From Paenibacillus andongensis (GTDB lineage Bacteria > Bacillota > Bacilli > Paenibacillales > NBRC-103111): DNA of 64,000 nucleotides. Below the pieces are notes generated by a model. It saw only the letters and a program-made list of their open reading frames with translations, made no database searches and was not told where the DNA came from. This document shows, piece by piece, positions 1 to 7,001 of this stretch. Numbering within the stretch: position 1 is the stretch's first letter; each line of letters begins with the position of its first letter. The position numbers and the translations under genes are program-made. The DNA lies in contig NZ_CP104467.1 of the NCBI RefSeq assembly GCF_025369935.1, forward strand, positions 7,571,001-7,635,000, written 5' to 3'.

Positions 1-2130
1 ATCATCAATGGATAGATGAATACCCATTTCTTTAAGTTTTTGCATAGTCGTAATCGCATACTTCGAATCTTGGATGATGCTCTCGGTTAGTTCAAGCTCC
101 AGATATTGAGGGTCAAGTTCCGTTTCTTTTAACGTGTTACTGATCATCTCAACTAAATTATTTTGTTGAAATTGACGGGACGATATATTTACAGCGATAC
201 GTAAAGGTGGGTAGCCTGCATTTTGCCAAATTTTATTTTGGTGGCACGCCTCATAAAGCACCCATTCGCCTATTGGGATAATAAGTCCCGTTTCCTCCGC
301 TAAAGGGATAAACTCATCGGGAGAGATATGTCCCCACTCCGGATGCTGCCAACGGATCAGGGCTTCTACTCCAATCACTTTACCGGAAATAACATCAATC
401 TGTGGCTGATAGTAAACCTTAAACTCACCGCGTTCCAACCCTTTGCGAAGTCCCATCTCTAACTTCATTTTTTGGGATACAATTTCATTCATATCAGGTG
501 TATAAAACTGGAAATTATTCTTTCCTTGCTCTTTAACACGGTACATGGCTGTATCCGCATTCTTGATCAAGGTCTCTATATCCCTGCCATCGGCTGGGAA
601 CAAGCTAATCCCAATCGATGGGGTTACGAACATCTCATGCTCACTTAACACAACCGATTGCGTGAATAATTGGACTATTTTTTGGGCTTTTTTCGTAACC
701 TCATCCGAAGTCGTGTTAGGGAGAAGCACAACAAACTCATCTCCACCTTGCCGTGAAACGGTATCCATTTTACCCATGCTGTCTCGAATTCGCTTGGCAA
801 CCTCAATCAATAAACGATCACCCATGGCATGACCTAACGTATCATTGATATATTTGAAACGATCCAAATCGATAAACATAATTCCTATGGTCTGCTTATT
901 TTCCTTTGCCTGATCTAAGGCTTGCGTGAGGCGGTCATTGAGCAAATGTCGATTTGGCAGTCCCGTCAAAGGATCCAGATAAACCATTTGATTGATTTTT
1001 TCTTCGGCTTTTTTTCGTTCCGTAATATCTCGAATGATGCTGCTGAAGTAAGTGTTTCCTTCTTCTACCCAAGTGGCAAGAGAAAGATCGATGGGAAATT
1101 CGCTTCCATCTTCTCTCAGTCCCTGTAATTCGACGGTTTTCCCAATAACGTGTGGAGTACGTGTGGAAAGGTAACGTTCCATTCCCTTTTTATGAGCTTC
1201 TCTGTATCGTTCAGGTATAATAATTTGCAGTTTTTTGCCTATGGTGTCCTTTTCTTGATATCCAAAGATGAGCTGGGCTCCGTTGTTCCATGAAATAATG
1301 GTGCCCGTGCTGTCGGCTAAAATAATAGCGTCGTTAGCAGACTCGATCACGGAACGGAATTTTCTTTCTGACCCCAAAGATTGTGATTCAAAACGGTTTT
1401 CAATAAAGGTGCTGATAAACACCAACCCCAAAATAATGAGCATGCCAATTCCAATCGAATACGCTAGAAGGGTATTATCGAACGAGGCTCCATGCAAGCT
1501 GATTTGTTGATGATCGTGTCTGAACGTTGCCGCCGACATCCCGGTGTAATGCATACCCGCTATAGCTATCCCCATTACGAGGGCACTTCCTGCTTTTCTC
1601 CACCTAAAACCTGGTTTATTCGAATGTTGTTTTGCCAAAAACAACAGAAGCAAAGCTACTAAGGATACGACAAAAGCAATGATGGCAGAAAGAGCCCAAA
1701 GAAAAGAATTATATGTAATTGTTGCTTCCATCACCATGGCTTCCATCCCGGAATAATGCATAGAAACTATGCCAATCCCCATGAAAAAGGCACCTGTGAT
1801 AACTTGAAATTTACGCATGGAAGGCTGACTTACTATATGTAAGGCTAACCCCGATGAAAGAATCGCAGGAATAATTGAAACAATGACCAGCGTTACATTG
1901 TAGGTGACAGGGACGGACAAATGGAAAGCAAGCATAGCTATGAAATGCATGGACCAAATGCCCATCCCCATCGCAAATGCTCCGCCAGATAACCATATGT
2001 AACGTGCATTGCCTTTTGCTTTATGTATATGGATTCCTAGATCCAATGCAGCAAATGAAGCAATGATTGCGATAAGAATAGAAAGAAGGACAAGGGGGAA
2101 GTCGTAGGTGTTAGAGAGTGTCTCCATCAT
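1..2130 (-). CDS. MHYT-PAS-GGDEF-EAL diguanylate cyclase/phosphodiesterase (partial, runs off left edge)
   Basis: An open minus-strand frame of about 710 codons runs from an ATG at 2130 to the left edge with no stop, so the C-terminus is missing. Residues about 7-200 are an integral-membrane MHYT sensor with motif variants MHFIAM, MHYSGM and MHYTGM between hydrophobic helices. A PAS domain follows (about 258-367). The GGDEF domain has an intact GGDEF motif near residue 462. The EAL domain begins with GVEALIRW near 588 and reads LELTES before running out at IDD. MHYT domains are proposed to sense diatomic gases through metal; GGDEF and EAL domains make and degrade cyclic di-GMP. Both active-site signatures visible here are intact, so it may do both. 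An AGGAG lies 13 nt before the ATG; an in-frame TTG directly upstream (2133) has better spacing and may be the true start. Confidence 0.93.
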   Translation of the reverse strand, partial: MMETLSNTYDFPLVLLSILIAIIASFAALDLGIHIHKAKGNARYIWLSGGAFAMGMGIWSMHFIAMLAFHLSVPVTYNVTLVIVSIIPAILSSGLALHIVSQPSMRKFQVITGAFFMGIGIVSMHYSGMEAMVMEATITYNSFLWALSAIIAFVVSLVALLLLFLAKQHSNKPGFRWRKAGSALVMGIAIAGMHYTGMSAATFRHDHQQISLHGASFDNTLLAYSIGIGMLIILGLVFISTFIENRFESQSLGSERKFRSVIESANDAIILADSTGTIISWNNGAQLIFGYQEKDTIGKKLQIIIPERYREAHKKGMERYLSTRTPHVIGKTVELQGLREDGSEFPIDLSLATWVEEGNTYFSSIIRDITERKKAEEKINQMVYLDPLTGLPNRHLLNDRLTQALDQAKENKQTIGIMFIDLDRFKYINDTLGHAMGDRLLIEVAKRIRDSMGKMDTVSRQGGDEFVVLLPNTTSDEVTKKAQKIVQLFTQSVVLSEHEMFVTPSIGISLFPADGRDIETLIKNADTAMYRVKEQGKNNFQFYTPDMNEIVSQKMKLEMGLRKGLERGEFKVYYQPQIDVISGKVIGVEALIRWQHPEWGHISPDEFIPLAEETGLIIPIGEWVLYEACHQNKIWQNAGYPPLRIAVNISSRQFQQNNLVEMISNTLKETELDPQYLELELTESIIQDSKYAITTMQKLKEMGIHLSIDD

Positions 2131-2251
2131 CAATATTTTAAATCTCCTTATTTGTCTCAGAAAACGACATTTTCCAATTATATTCGACTAGTTTCCTTCT
2201 ATTCCCTGCTTAAATAATTCAAGTATTATGGAAAGAACTATCTTTATTCAA

Positions 2252-2291
2252 CACAAAAAGATCAGGCCAGGAAAAAGCTCTCCCGACCTGA
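2252..2291 (-). terminator. Rho-independent terminator after the zinc-ribbon gene
   Basis: On the minus strand an 11-bp stem (arms 2281-2291 and 2262-2272, two G-U pairs) is followed by CTTTTT. It ends the gene stopping at 2308. Confidence 0.7.
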
Positions 2292-2307
2292 ACGTTACCT
2301 ATATTGA

Positions 2308-2577
2308 TTATATTCTCATCAAAGCTCGTCGCTCCGCTTGTGGTTTACATTGATCACATACGCCTAGTACCTGACCACCTTCTGATGCATAAAAATGAAG
2401 CCGTTTGGCTTTTTTGCGACAAAAACTACACGTTTGTTTATTTACCGAATTCTTTTTTTGTTTGAGTGATAGTTGAATTACTTTCCTTGTCTCCAGTTTA
2501 TCTCTCGTCTTGCCTGCAAACAGGAACAAAAAAATTAGTACGATGATCAAAATAATGATCAAGATTAACCAGTACAT
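2308..2577 (-). CDS. Small membrane-anchored zinc-ribbon-like protein
   Basis: An 89-residue protein with one hydrophobic segment at residues 3-22 and a basic stretch after it. The C-terminal half has two cysteine pairs, CSFC and CDQC, about 24 residues apart, as in a treble-clef or zinc-ribbon metal site. The likely topology is a short external N-terminus with the zinc module in the cytoplasm. An AGGTAGG ribosome site precedes the ATG, and a hairpin terminator follows the stop. The gene stands alone between the cyclic-di-GMP protein and the epimerase. I do not recognise the family and assign no function. Confidence 0.65.
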   Translation of the reverse strand: MYWLILIIILIIVLIFLFLFAGKTRDKLETRKVIQLSLKQKKNSVNKQTCSFCRKKAKRLHFYASEGGQVLGVCDQCKPQAERRALMRI

Positions 2578-2601
2578 GCTGATCCCTACCTTTGAAATGA
2601 C

Positions 2602-3618
2602 CTATTCCGTTATTTTCCTTAAAGCAGCCTCTAATGCAAGGATAACCTTATCACACCAACGATCAAATTCCTTATCCTCTGTTTGATGTTCCGGATGGGC
2701 CAAAATATAGGCGATCGTTTGCCTAATCCCTTGATCAAATCGCGTGCTCGCAACAAATTCGGGAACAAGTCGTTTCAGCTTTGAATTATCAAATACGACC
2801 GAATTGGCCTTATCTCCTAGCAACCCGCCCCTGTAATCCTCCTTACTGCAAGCTGCCAGAAATTCAGATGAAACATGGACAGCTTTGAGCTTTACTCCAA
2901 GAGCGTCAGCAATGACCTCGTAAATTTGATTCCAGGTAACCGTCTCATCTGAAGTGATATGAACGGACTCACCAATCGCATGAATATTACCCATTAAACC
3001 AATAAAACCTTTAGCAAAATCACTATTGTGTGTCATTGTCCACAGGGAAGTACCATCTCCATGAATAATCACTGGTTTGTTCTCCAGCATTCGCTTGGCA
3101 ACCTGCCAGGTACCCTTACTTCCATGTACGCCAAGTGGGATCGCACGTTCACTATAAGTGTGACTTGGTCTTACGATCGTTATTGGAAAGCCATTCTCAC
3201 GATACTGTTTCATCAAATATTCTTCACAGGCAATCTTATTTCTAGAATACGCCCAATAAGGGTTTGATAAAGGAGTTCCCTCCGTAATTCTATAGTCGGA
3301 TAAAGGCGTTTGGTAGGCAGAAGCAGAGCTAATAAACATAAATTGTTTTGTTTTATCCTTAAATAAGCGATAATCTCTTTCCACCTGAGCCGGTTCAAAT
3401 GCTATGAAATCAGCGACGACATCAAACTCCAAGTTCTCAATAAGCTTAGATACCTGCTCTTCATCATTAATATCTGCTTTTATAATATTTACGCCCGCTG
3501 GCAAGTCCTCATTCCTTGTGCCTCTATTTAGAAGATAAAGCTCGCATCCTTTTTCTAACAACTGCTTAGTGATTGCAGAGCTGATCGTCCCTGTACCTCC
3601 GATGAATAGTGCTCTCAT
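2602..3618 (-). CDS. NAD-dependent epimerase/dehydratase family protein (extended SDR)
   Basis: A 338-residue extended short-chain dehydrogenase/reductase. It opens with a beta strand and the glycine-rich nucleotide loop GGTGTISS, and has the catalytic pair as YSRNK (Tyr-x3-Lys). The SRxxP-like 'VRPSHTY' turn and 'GDGTSLWTMTH' segment match epimerases acting on nucleotide sugars or similar substrates. The substrate cannot be told from sequence. The frame is open upstream to 3735, but I start at 3618 because GGAGGTG lies 8 nt upstream and the nucleotide-binding strand begins right there. It is monocistronic. The sequence just upstream overlaps debris of an S-layer-homology gene. Confidence 0.88.
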   Translation of the reverse strand: MRALFIGGTGTISSAITKQLLEKGCELYLLNRGTRNEDLPAGVNIIKADINDEEQVSKLIENLEFDVVADFIAFEPAQVERDYRLFKDKTKQFMFISSASAYQTPLSDYRITEGTPLSNPYWAYSRNKIACEEYLMKQYRENGFPITIVRPSHTYSERAIPLGVHGSKGTWQVAKRMLENKPVIIHGDGTSLWTMTHNSDFAKGFIGLMGNIHAIGESVHITSDETVTWNQIYEVIADALGVKLKAVHVSSEFLAACSKEDYRGGLLGDKANSVVFDNSKLKRLVPEFVASTRFDQGIRQTIAYILAHPEHQTEDKEFDRWCDKVILALEAALRKITE

Positions 3619-3723
3619 ATCAAATCCACCTCCGTTAAAATGATATACCCATTTCAGTTTTGCAGAGCTAGTAACACAAGCATTCGACGTTGCTATGAGA
3701 AAACCTCCCCTAGGAGCCCATAC

Positions 3724-3762
3724 AAAAAAGGACACGTGGTAATCTTACCCACATGCCCTGTT
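3724..3762 (-). terminator. Orphan terminator left by a decayed gene
   Basis: On the minus strand an imperfect stem (GTGGGTAA...TTACCAC core) is followed by TCCTTTTTTG. The only coding trace in front of it is the SLH-like fragment at 3769-3864, so it probably ended that lost gene. Confidence 0.5.
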
Positions 3763-3768
3763 TAGATA

Positions 3769-3864
3769 TTATTTAATTGAGTTTAAAAGCGTATTAAGGT
3801 CCGGATTTGCTTGTAAAGCATGCAGAACAATCGTCAAGGCCTCTGCTCTATTATCCTGACACTG
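3769..3864 (-). pseudogene. C-terminal remnant of an S-layer-homology (SLH) protein
   Basis: About 31 minus-strand codons ending in TAA read NRAEALTIVLHALQANPDL and on to LLNSIK. This resembles the last helix of SLH-domain proteins, where an RAEA(L/I)T turn is followed by a helix. A TAG stop sits directly upstream in frame and there is no start codon or ribosome site. It is followed by its own terminator. I read it as the tail of a deleted cell-surface gene. The match to SLH domains is from memory of the family pattern and the fragment is short. Confidence 0.4.
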
Positions 3865-3956
3865 CCAATCCTACGATAATTACAGGAAGGCAGTTGATTC
3901 CACAAAATGTCATACTCTTAAGTATAGTACCGACCATATAAGAGGAGGTTATATTT

Positions 3957-4805
3957 ATGAATATTTTCGCAACCGGGGCAACAGGTAAAGTAGGAAGCCG
4001 GTTTATACCGCGCTTACTGCAACAAGGTCATAACGTTAAAATTTTGGTTCGTGATGCTGCAAAGGCGGATTCATTTCAACAGCAAGGGATCGAGGTTATA
4101 GAAGGTGACCTATTGCAACCGGAAAGTCTCGCTAACATGTTGCAAGGTATTGATACCGTGGTACATCTAGCTGCACAATTTCGCGGAGTAGATGAAGCAA
4201 CAGCGAGAATGTCAAACATTGATGCCAGCATTAACTTAGCGGAGGCTGCTCTGACAGCAAACGTTCCAAGGTTTTTATTTGCAAGCACGAATCTAGTGTA
4301 TGGAGCTAGTGATCATGACAGACCAAGCCTTGAAAACGACGAATTACGACCTGCATTTCCTTATCCGCAAACCAAAGCGACCGCTGAGGAAGAGTTGCTT
4401 CGGCTGCATCGTGAGAAGGGATTAGGGCTGTGCATCCTACGGTTTGCTTTTGTCTATGGTGAGCGTGATCCCCATGTCTCGGAATTTCTCCCAATCATGA
4501 GCAAGTGGAATCCCGCCAAGCGGCTCCATATGGTGCATCATGCGGATGTGGGCCAAGCACTGCTGCTTGCTGCCTCAACACCAAAAATAGACGGCCGCAT
4601 CTACAACATTGCCGATGACTCCCCCATAACCGTGGCAGAGCTGTTTCAACTCAATGATGTGCCCTACCAAGAACCGTCGAAAGACTTACAGCAAGCGTTC
4701 AATCCATGGGACATGATCGTAGATACAACACGCGTTAGAGACGAATTAAACTTTCGTCCTACCTTCCCTTCATTCTATACAGCAAGGGATGCAGGAGCAT
4801 TATAA
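3957..4805 (+). CDS. NAD-dependent epimerase/dehydratase family protein
   Basis: A 282-residue SDR-type protein beginning MNIFATGATGKVGSR, the TGxxGxxG nucleotide-binding loop. The catalytic Tyr-x3-Lys is the YPQTK segment, and 'ILRFAFVYGERDP' is the usual substrate-side strand of extended SDRs. An AGAGGAGG ribosome site lies 9 nt before the ATG. It is related to but clearly distinct from the SDR at 2602-3618 on the other strand. A strong GC hairpin terminator follows at once, so it is a single-gene unit. NAD(P) use is likely; the substrate is unknown. Confidence 0.88.
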   Translation: MNIFATGATGKVGSRFIPRLLQQGHNVKILVRDAAKADSFQQQGIEVIEGDLLQPESLANMLQGIDTVVHLAAQFRGVDEATARMSNIDASINLAEAALTANVPRFLFASTNLVYGASDHDRPSLENDELRPAFPYPQTKATAEEELLRLHREKGLGLCILRFAFVYGERDPHVSEFLPIMSKWNPAKRLHMVHHADVGQALLLAASTPKIDGRIYNIADDSPITVAELFQLNDVPYQEPSKDLQQAFNPWDMIVDTTRVRDELNFRPTFPSFYTARDAGAL

Positions 4806-4820
4806 TAGTTCTACCTTCAG

Positions 4821-4847
4821 CCCCCCTTCCTTTTCGGGGGGTATTTT
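4821..4847 (+). terminator. Terminator of the SDR gene
   Basis: Six C's and six G's form a perfect stem around a TTCCTTTTC loop, followed by TATTTTG. Confidence 0.8.
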
Positions 4848-5019
4848 GCTTCGCAAAACTTGCCACTATCCCTCACGCTTAACATCTCACCAGACCACAT
4901 AGAATTGGGATTGGGATGGGCCATACTCGGCGGAAATGCCGATGCAAACGGGCTGCTGCGTGTTTTTTGGAGCACATATCGATGGGGTACCTAGAGGGGG
5001 ACTTTTACTTGCGGAAAGC

Positions 5020-5052
5020 AAAAGCACCCCTCCGTCGTTTTGCCGGAAGGGG
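5020..5052 (-). terminator. Terminator of the MarR gene
   Basis: On the minus strand CCCCTTCCG pairs with CGGAGGGG (one bulge), followed by TGCTTTTGCTTT. It ends the regulator gene stopping at 5097. Between 4848 and 5019 I see no gene. Confidence 0.6.
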
Positions 5053-5096
5053 CCAGTTCAAATAACGTTCAATATAGGTACTTCAAAAAAACGCGA

Positions 5097-5567
5097 TCAT
5101 GGCGGCGGGGTTTTACAAGACTCTTTAGACTCTGCTTTTGTTCTTTCCGCCATTTTAGTAATCGACTCAATGTCTTGATCAGTTAATTGATCTAAGAAAT
5201 GTTTGCGTATCGCCTTTGCGACTATGGGACGAGCATCATCCAATGCTGATTTTCCAGCGGAAGTGATGATGACTTGAACGCCACGATCGTTGTCTAATGG
5301 TCTCCTTATTAGAAGTCCGCGTTTTTCCATCCGCGTCAGATGATGTGACAATCGGCTCTTATCCCAGTCCATCGAGACGGCTAATCCCTGTTGGCGAAGG
5401 CTACCGTCCCCAAAAAGGACTAACCGATCCAATACCCCATAATCGCCCTCTGATAGTCCTGTGTGCTCGGACATCTCTTTTATTACACGACCGAAAATGC
5501 TCTGAAAGGAGCCTTTCCACATATGCCATATTAGCATTTCTTCTTCGTTTAATTCGCTCTTATCCAT
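5097..5567 (-). CDS. MarR-family transcriptional regulator
   Basis: A 156-residue winged-helix regulator. Helix-turn-helix sequence lies around 'LRQQGLAVSMDWDKSRLSH', followed by the wing 'RRPLDNDRGVQVIITSAG', both typical of MarR. The frame is open to 5639, but that extension covers two operators and the promoter, so I start at the ATG of MDKSELN. That ATG has no ribosome site and sits about 7 nt after a TATTAT box, where transcription should start, so the message may be leaderless. It is divergent from the hydrolase at 5723 and probably represses both itself and that gene. A ligand cannot be inferred. Confidence 0.85.
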   Translation of the reverse strand: MDKSELNEEEMLIWHMWKGSFQSIFGRVIKEMSEHTGLSEGDYGVLDRLVLFGDGSLRQQGLAVSMDWDKSRLSHHLTRMEKRGLLIRRPLDNDRGVQVIITSAGKSALDDARPIVAKAIRKHFLDQLTDQDIESITKMAERTKAESKESCKTPPP

Positions 5568-5573
5568 AGAAAC

Positions 5574-5603
5574 ATAATAGCATGGTTGACGTATCAACCA
5601 CAA
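5574..5603 (-). promoter_or_regulatory. Promoter of the MarR gene
   Basis: TTGTGG (5598-5603, minus strand) and TATTAT (5574-5579) are 18 bp apart. Operator 1 fills the spacer. Confidence 0.5.
5583..5600. promoter_or_regulatory. MarR operator 1
   Basis: TGGTTGACGTATCAACCA is an inverted repeat with 7-bp arms TGGTTGA/TCAACCA. It lies inside the -35/-10 spacer of the regulator's own promoter, which suggests autorepression. Confidence 0.7.
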
Positions 5604-5622
5604 CGTGCTACTATTCATTGCA

Positions 5623-5636
5623 GTTGACATGTCAAC
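5623..5636. promoter_or_regulatory. MarR operator 2 over the hydrolase -35
   Basis: GTTGACATGTCAAC is a perfect 14-bp palindrome with the same core as operator 1. It overlaps TTGACA at 5624-5629, which with TATTTC at 5647-5652 (17 bp spacing) forms the likely promoter of the hydrolase gene. Binding here would block that promoter. Confidence 0.7.
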
Positions 5637-5722
5637 CATAAGGTTTTATTTCAGAAACCTGCTTGAACGTTTCCTCTCAGAAACGGTCTGACCAATTTTT
5701 CTCCAAGAAAGGAACATTTATT

Positions 5723-6637
5723 ATGAAAATGTCTACGCCCACTCCAGTCGTCTCGGTAAAGCCGGTAGTGCTGCCTGCCCCGGGCCGTGGTGAGGATCTG
5801 CAAGTGCGGGTATCTGCGCCCGCGATTGGGAGTGAATTGCCGATTATTGTTTTCTCGCACGGCTTTGGCTGGTCGTTGGACGGCTACAGCCCGTTGGTCG
5901 ACTACTGGGCTGCTCACGGCTTTGTGGTCATTCAACCCACCCATCTCGACTCGAGGACGCTGAACCTTCCTCCTGACGATCCCCGTACACCACTGATCTG
6001 GCGTTTCCGAGTCGAGGACATGAAGCGCATCCTCGACCAGCTCGATCTCATTGAAGCTTCCGTTCCAGGCCTCAGTGGACGCCTCGATCGAAGCCGTATC
6101 GCCGCAGCGGGACATTCCTGGGGAGGCCAAACGGTGGGCTTGCTGCTCGGCGCGCGGGTCCTCGATGCCAACAGCGAACCGGGAGAGGACATGTCCGACT
6201 CGCGGATCAAGGCGGGCGTGTTGCTTGCTACGACTGGCCTGGGTGGAGCTGACTTGACTCCGTTCGCGGCAGAGCATTTCCCATTTATGAATCCGAGTTT
6301 CTCGGACATGAGCACGCCGACCCTTGTGGTAGCGGGGGACCATGACCAATCACTACTGTCCACCCGGGGGCCGGACTGGTTCACCGACCCATACTTCCTG
6401 AGCCCGGGCAGCAAGAGCCTGCTCATCCTCTTCGGGGCAGAACATTCGCTTGGCGGAATCGCCGGGTACAACGTCACGGAAACGACGGATGAGAACCCCG
6501 AACGAGTCGCCCTGCTCCGGCGGCTCACGTGGTCTTACCTTCGCGATGCACTCGACCTCGACGATTCCAGCTGGTCGGCAGCTCATATAGCTCTTGAAGA
6601 GAGGGCCATTCCGTTAGGTCGCATCGAGTCCAAGTAA
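5723..6637 (+). CDS. Chlorophyllase-like alpha/beta hydrolase
   Basis: A 304-residue alpha/beta hydrolase. The oxyanion-hole strand is IIVFSHGFG, the nucleophile elbow is AAGHSWGGQT (Ser nucleophile), an acid is likely in 'VVAGDHDQS', and the catalytic His in 'FGAEHSLGG'. The arrangement matches bacterial chlorophyllase/PAF-acetylhydrolase-like esterases; the natural substrate is unknown. AAGGAA lies 9 nt before the ATG at 5723. The gene is visibly richer in GC and in C/G third positions than its neighbours, suggesting acquisition from a high-GC donor. Control by the divergent MarR protein is inferred from the operator on its promoter. Confidence 0.85.
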   Translation: MKMSTPTPVVSVKPVVLPAPGRGEDLQVRVSAPAIGSELPIIVFSHGFGWSLDGYSPLVDYWAAHGFVVIQPTHLDSRTLNLPPDDPRTPLIWRFRVEDMKRILDQLDLIEASVPGLSGRLDRSRIAAAGHSWGGQTVGLLLGARVLDANSEPGEDMSDSRIKAGVLLATTGLGGADLTPFAAEHFPFMNPSFSDMSTPTLVVAGDHDQSLLSTRGPDWFTDPYFLSPGSKSLLILFGAEHSLGGIAGYNVTETTDENPERVALLRRLTWSYLRDALDLDDSSWSAAHIALEERAIPLGRIESK

Positions 6638-6822
6638 GAGCCTAAAGGGCGCATCGACCTAACACTCGCGACCTGAGCCCACATTGATCAATGCGATCTC
6701 AAAGAAGGGCCCGTCCGAAAAGGCTGGCTCTAAAACTTGCCGTTACAGACAGCGCGGTGAACCGTACCATAAATCGTTGCGCCTATATATTGCGTAATCC
6801 TGCCTGTTACTTCAATGGAACA

Positions 6823-6856
6823 AAAGAGGAGCTGCTTAAAGTAGCAGCTCCTCTTT
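6823..6856. terminator. Strong bidirectional hairpin beside the intron
   Basis: AAAGAGGAGCTGCT and AGCAGCTCCTCTTT form a 14-bp stem with a 6-nt loop, with A/T-rich flanks on both sides. It lies in the exon next to the 3' end of the group II intron. From 6638 to 6822 I see no gene. Confidence 0.65.
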
Positions 6857-6907
6857 CGGTTTGCAATAGGTAAGCATTTGAAGTCATCTCCGGCTTTTCC
6901 CCTGCTC

Positions 6908-6945
6908 CACACGGAGCATACGAGTTTCCCAGTACTCCGCGCTCC
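6908..6945 (-). ncRNA. Group II intron domain V
   Basis: On the minus strand AGCGCGGAG pairs with CTCCGTGT, a TG bulge sits opposite, and TAC/GTA closes an upper stem with a GAAA-containing loop. AGC at the base is the catalytic triad position. A domain VI-like hairpin (GGAG-AUGA-CUUC with unpaired A's) follows. Confidence 0.75.
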
Positions 6946-7001
6946 ATCTAACTGAATTTACTAAATCATAAGTTCCTCGTTACTCATTGAATTGGGATAT
7001 G

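Noticed and set aside
4936..5178. Plus-strand open frame of 80 codons
   Set aside because: Overlaps the MarR gene end and its terminator, has no ribosome site, and codes for no family.
6691..6873. 60-codon plus-strand frame next to the intron
   Set aside because: Ends across the hairpin at 6823-6856, has no ribosome site and no recognisable motif.
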